Source of the DNA: Artocarpus heterophyllus | Lineage: Eukaryota > Streptophyta > Magnoliopsida > Rosales > Moraceae | Length of the DNA: 64,000 nucleotides | Assembly: GCA_025403435.1 (NCBI GenBank) | Contig: CM046350.1 | Coordinates: forward strand, 6,669,512 to 6,733,511 | Direction: 5' to 3' | In this document: positions 59,601 through 64,000 of the stretch, piece by piece | Layout of the letters: every line of letters starts with the position of its first letter | How positions within the stretch are numbered: the stretch's first letter is position 1 | Notes under the pieces: generated by a model | Told to the model about the DNA's origin: nothing | Database searches by the model: none | What the model saw: only the letters and a program-made list of their open reading frames with translations | Program-made: the position numbers and the translations under genes

Positions 59601-61280
59601 TATTTTATTTTTAGGAGAGGTGGGGGTCACTGGCCGAGCCCTGTTCATATACAAGTCATTTTGGTGATACGTTTGTATCTCCAACATTTTGCACTCCTAT
59701 TTCAATAAAAAAAACCCTGCACGTACAATGCGCTTCTACTGTGAAGATCTTTATATTTCTATGTTGATTGCAATTCTATATGCCATTGGGATTTAAAATT
59801 CCTTTGCGGATTAATTTTCCCTTCTATTGACCATTTGAAAAAAGAATTTCAAAAACGCAAGTATTTGCCCATATTGAAAAAGGTTAGCCAAACACATTGC
59901 TTGCAATAAAGTTTATGTTGTTAGTGAAAACAAAACAACAAAAACAACAACAGAAGAAGAAGAACCAATGTGAGCCAAACTGTGTGGTGAATCATCGTCA
60001 TCTGAACACGGTAGTGTAGGTGGTGTAAGTGGACTCACATCGGCGGTGGGTGGAGCATTGCCAACGGAGGGAAGCACGTTGCAGCAGAGGTCAGCTTTCT
60101 TTCTTTCTTTTGTTTGGTGGTTTAATATTTTCTTTTTGTAAAATTTGACATATTTATAGATAAATATATATTTTCTAGCCATCAATAACTATCTCCTAGC
60201 AAGCAATGACGTCGCCTTATGAGACTGTAAAAGTGTACATTTTATAAGGTTTAAATCATATATTTATACGTTTATTTCTCATCAAATCCTCTAACTAATA
60301 GCATTTTTATGTTAATAAGTATTTTTTTTTGTCTTAGTGTGTAAATGCGTTTAAAAACGTGTTTTTATATTAGTAACATTTTTTATAATTTTTAAAATAA
60401 TCTCTGTGTGTTTTATAAATATTTAGTTTGTAAAAAATTAAAACTGTAAAAATATTGTTGTGTGATTTTAATTTTGAGTCTTAAAATGTTTGTAAATAAG
60501 TTTTGAGTTGTAAATATATTCTATTATACTTCTAGTAATTTCTAAAAATAATCTTGAGACTTAAATAGTATATCTATTAAGGTTTGTTAATTTTAGAAGT
60601 CTTTATTTATTTTTAGTAATTTTTGTGCCTTTGTAAAATAAATATTTTTAATTATTGTGAAAATTATGTTTATAAAATAATTAATTTTAGTATATTTATT
60701 TTATTTTAGATTTAAAATCTGAAAAAAAAATGAGAAAAATGGCTTGAAAACGGATCTCAAATGCTTAAAAATAAAATAAAAATAAAAATAAGAAAGAACA
60801 CGTGGTGTCCGCCAGCTGTCGGATCCGAGATTCCAGCTCATCCCAGCCGTTCGCGTGTCTTCCTTCCTCGCTGATCACGTGCATTTCGCCGTCACCGGGC
60901 ATCGCTCTTTGAACCGATCGATCTGCTATGAAGACTTAATCGCGGTAAGAATTTCGTATTACCAGCTCTCAGTGACTTTTGACCACAGACCCCATCTTAG
61001 CCACCACACTGGTCAAACACCAGCGATCGCACGGCCCCTATGCGTCCGTCCTGAGCCACGAAACACTAGATTATCCAGCAAATATCCACGTTCACAGGAG
61101 AGGAAAAAGAAACAAAAATAAATAAAAATCAGATTTGGTTAGGCAAAAATGGAGTGGTTAGTTATAAATTATTCCAAAAAATTCTCCATCATTTAAATTG
61201 CATCCTACATTGTTTTCCACTTAAAAATATCTTAATAAAATAATAAAAAAATATAAAAATATAAAAATCTTATAAATAGT
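59601..61280. other. AT-rich stretch without a recognised gene
   Basis: Short less AT-rich patches near 59990-60090 and 60800-61090 have small ORFs (for example 60855-61121) with no domain I recognise. Confidence 0.4.
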
Positions 61281-61290
61281 AGATTTTCTT

Positions 61291-61302
61291 CTACTATAAA
61301 TA
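61291..61302 (+). promoter_or_regulatory. TATA-like element with downstream leader-like sequence
   Basis: TACTATAAATAC is followed by a pyrimidine-rich leader-like stretch and a possible splice donor (TCTTAGGTTAG near 61365). No coding exon is found downstream, so it may belong to an LTR or a non-coding transcript. Confidence 0.3.
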
Positions 61303-62330
61303 CCCCCTCCCTTCATTTAATTCACACAATTTTCCTTTGGAGAAAATTTTCTTCTTCTATCTTCTTAGGTTAGTTTTCTTCTAAATTTTAGTTTTATATT
61401 TTTGTAAAATAATTCTAGTTTTTTATGTTGTAAAATAGTTATGCTTAATAAAAATATGTGTGTTTCTACTTTCATCATGTCTTTCTAAATTCCACTTTGT
61501 TGGGGATAGAGGGGGATATTCTGCCAAAATTAAGGTAAATATTTTTAGTTTTTCTAAGTTTTTTAAGTTGTTATAATGTCAAAATTATTTTTAGAAAACT
61601 TATGATTTTCATGTTAACTTAACTAAAATTCTTGCAAAATCAAGTTTTAATTTATCATAGACATAGGATGGCACGAATAATGTTTAGGAACACTTTGATT
61701 ATTCGTAGACATGAAATAGTATGGTAAATACTTAACGGTAAATTTTATCAGATTTTAGTAAGTTAATTTGAAAACATACATATTTGTTAGAAATGAGTTT
61801 TTGATGCACTATAGACATGAATTAGGACAGTAAATGTTTGGTAACTCTTGATTATTGTAGACAAAGCATGGCATATTGCATACTTAAACCATTTTAATAA
61901 ATAAGTTTAGAAAAACTAAAAATATTTAAATAAATTGCCAGAATCCTTCGTGTTTGTTAAAACTATTATTACCTTTAAAATTAATTGCACCTCTTGTTAA
62001 AGTTTCATCTCTTAAGTTAAATTTCACTTGTTGAAGCTCCATTTACTAATCAAATTTAAGTCACATTTCTTGTTGTTAAAATTCCAAAAATCACAAAAAA
62101 AATCTAAAAATGAAAAAAGTAAAAAAAAATGTAAATATTGTAAATAAAATTAACTTTTATTCTCAAATTCTTCAACTAAACATAATAGAACTGATATATT
62201 GGACCTTTGCAATATCTTTTCCTTCTGGGATAGACCTCAGACTCACTGAGTTTAATTACTTGGACAACCTTATAGTTGAGTTTATATCAGACATATACTT
62301 TTAAGACCTGAACATCGCCAGCTGCAGTGA
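61303..62330. other. AT-rich stretch with an internal partial repeat
   Basis: Phrases of the type TAGACAT...GGCA/GGACA...AAATGTT recur near 61657-61730 and 61800-61870. No gene is seen. Confidence 0.35.
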
Positions 62331-62339
62331 TGGGTGGCG

Positions 62340-62625
62340 ACGTCGTCGAAAAATTTCTATATTTATGTGAAAATTGTCTTTTCATGTAAATATAGTATTT
62401 TCATGTTAATACTTTATCTCTCAGGCTGTCAGTGGTCCTACGAAGTCGCTAGTGAATCTTTGTGTTGGCACAGTAATAAAGTATTACCAAGTTAATACTG
62501 TATTTCTCGACTGTCGATAGTCTGATAAAGTCGTCGGTGAATTTTTATATTTATATGGTAAATACAAATATTTTCCATTAAATATTGTATTTCTCGGTTG
62601 CTAACGGTCCAACAAAGTAGCAATG
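62340..62625. repeat. Tandem repeat of about 86 bp (three units)
   Basis: AAGTCG(T/C) phrases start units at about 62443 and 62528, with a third edge at about 62616 and an earlier unit from about 62345. Spacing is 85-88 bp. The units share GTGAAT...TATTT and AATACT/AATATTGTATTTCTC. The same unit type is found at 51040-51240. Confidence 0.6.
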
Positions 62626-64000
62626 ACTGGGAAAAAAAAAATCCTAGAATTAAATAATGTAATTTACATGTTTAAATCAAGGATTTTCCTCAAAACATTA
62701 TGTATGAATTTCATGAGTAAAGAATTTATGGAATTAATATACGAATATTCCAAAAATTCTATAATGGATTCTATAGTTAAGTTAATTAACTATCGAAATT
62801 CAATAAATGAATTGATAAATTCAACCGTTACTACGACGAAAGAATTTATCTATAAAGGACTTGAGAAATTTAATTATGAGAATTTTTGAGTACAATACTA
62901 TGTTAGTAGTGTATCGAGAAACACTCTAACGCAAATTAATTCCTTAATTGCCAAATTAGTCAAAAATGGAACTACGCGAGTAGCCGTAACGACAGAAAAT
63001 ACTATGCAAACTCTGATAGTGACACTATTAAAAACTATGTCATTACAGAGTTTAGATACTGAAAAAGTCACATTTGGATTTTTATTAAGTTTAAAATAAA
63101 TTTTTAGACTTCAAGCTGTCAAAAACGAATACGCCACTAAACTTTGATCGTTATCGGTTCATACTGCGATTAGTATATCATAGTATTTGAAAAATAAAAG
63201 AAAACCTGTCAGATAATAAAATTTCTAGTCAGCTAAGTTAGTTATTGCTGACAGTATAAAATTTACCTGCTTAAGGGAAACTTCCAAGCATAAGCAAAGG
63301 ACAAGAATCCCTTGATTTAAGCTTCCACCCATGATGATTGTCCTTTTCCATTATTAGAACAAAACACTCCACTCAACCTCACCCATGGGGCCACCATTAG
63401 CAAGGGATTAACATATTTTAAAGTTGTCAAAGCCACTTAGAAGTCTAATTAAGCATGAATTAAGTGGGGTAGGTAGATTAAGCCAATATATATAAATAAG
63501 TGACTAAGCCAATATTCTTTTTTTTTTCAATCCTTTCCCACTTCATTTCTTTACCTGTGGAACACTAAGAAAAGATTCTTACTTTTCTTCTTCATCAACG
63601 TGCATACAAGAGCACTCAAAGAAAACAAAAATTGCTTCCTAATTTCCTTTCCAAAACCAAACAAAAATCAAGCCACATTCCACATACTTCTCTACCATTA
63701 TCTTATCAAAAACAAATTTTATCAACTCCTACATAGGAAGAAGAAGAAGAAGACAAAGGTGGTGTTAGAATATTAGACCAAGGTAATATCCACATTTTTC
63801 TTCCTATCTCTTTTTCTAACAAAGAGAAGAAAATATTTTAGTTAGATAGCCTCTAAATGAAGACCAAAACAAAACTAAGTTTTAACATGATTAAGTTTTG
63901 TTTTAGTGTTGATCCAAGAGGAGGAAAGGAGTGGAGCTAGAAGTTTTAAGATCATCCACCTAAGAGTTGTCATCAAGGGTAAGCAATCTAAGCTTTTCCA
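62626..64000. other. Right edge: AT-rich DNA, possible promoter near 63.49 kb
   Basis: An 88-codon ORF at 62623-62889 is AT-driven and has no domain. Near 63490 there is a TATATATAAATAAG box followed by a leader-like sequence with a possible donor AAGGTAATAT at about 63780. This may be the start of a gene beyond the window. Confidence 0.35.

Noticed and set aside
60855..61121. An 88-codon ORF
   Set aside because: No domain, no clear splice partners and an atypical composition.
62623..62889. An 88-codon ORF rich in Lys, Asn and Ile
   Set aside because: Its composition follows the AT-rich DNA. No motif is seen, and it is next to a tandem repeat.
1..64000. CRISPR arrays, operons, rRNA or tRNA genes, organelle DNA
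   Set aside because: No regular spacer array, no rRNA or convincing tRNA sequence and no organelle genes were seen. Gene structure is that of a plant nucleus.

Overview
This window looks like nuclear DNA of a flowering plant, probably a woody eudicot. It is AT-rich, has split genes with GT-AG (and several GC-AG) introns, plant-type malectin-like/LRR receptor kinases, and many LTR retrotransposons and small inverted-repeat elements. I cannot name the species. There is one 100-N assembly gap at 27904-28003.

Left part (1-19400): gene-poor and built from mobile DNA. The main object is a complete, very young LTR retrotransposon on the minus strand (1449-9644). It has two 1967-bp LTRs that differ by two bases by eye, a 5-bp target duplication (TGAGA), a tRNA-iMet primer site and a polypurine tract. 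It carries none of the usual gag-pol genes. Instead it has two intact sense ORFs: a basic, cysteine-rich 173-aa protein of unknown family, and an intronless 216-aa LOG-like (cytokinin-activating phosphoribohydrolase family) protein. Next to it lies a degenerate relative of the same LTR family (about 9706-12789), then AT-rich DNA with MITEs.

Middle part (19408-27903): a decayed Ty3/gypsy chromovirus (Tekay/Del-like) on the minus strand. Its gag, protease, RT-RNase H, integrase and chromodomain are all recognisable but broken. Its right-hand LTR runs into the gap.

Right part (28004-57232): a tandem, same-strand array of five receptor-kinase genes of the malectin-like LRR-I type. Copy A (28111-29407) keeps only kinase exons and is frameshifted. 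Copy B (32831-38735) keeps only the ectodomain, and one exon is cut by a solo LTR with a GATCC duplication. Copy C (41075-46035) is full length but has several stops, frameshifts and splice lesions; a solo Copia-type LTR sits in one intron. Copy D (48640-50790) is an ectodomain with lesions and lacks a kinase. Copy E (52715-57232) is nearly intact, with 13 exons and about 902 codons; its only visible lesion is one missing base in exon 3.

The tail (57233-64000) holds no gene I can name. It has a possible Pack-MULE-like segment carrying a coding-like fragment, a tandem repeat of about 86 bp that also occurs near 51.1 kb, and promoter-like TATA sequences near 61.3 and 63.5 kb. The shared story is repeated gene duplication for putative cell-surface sensing, with most copies decaying under transposon insertion.
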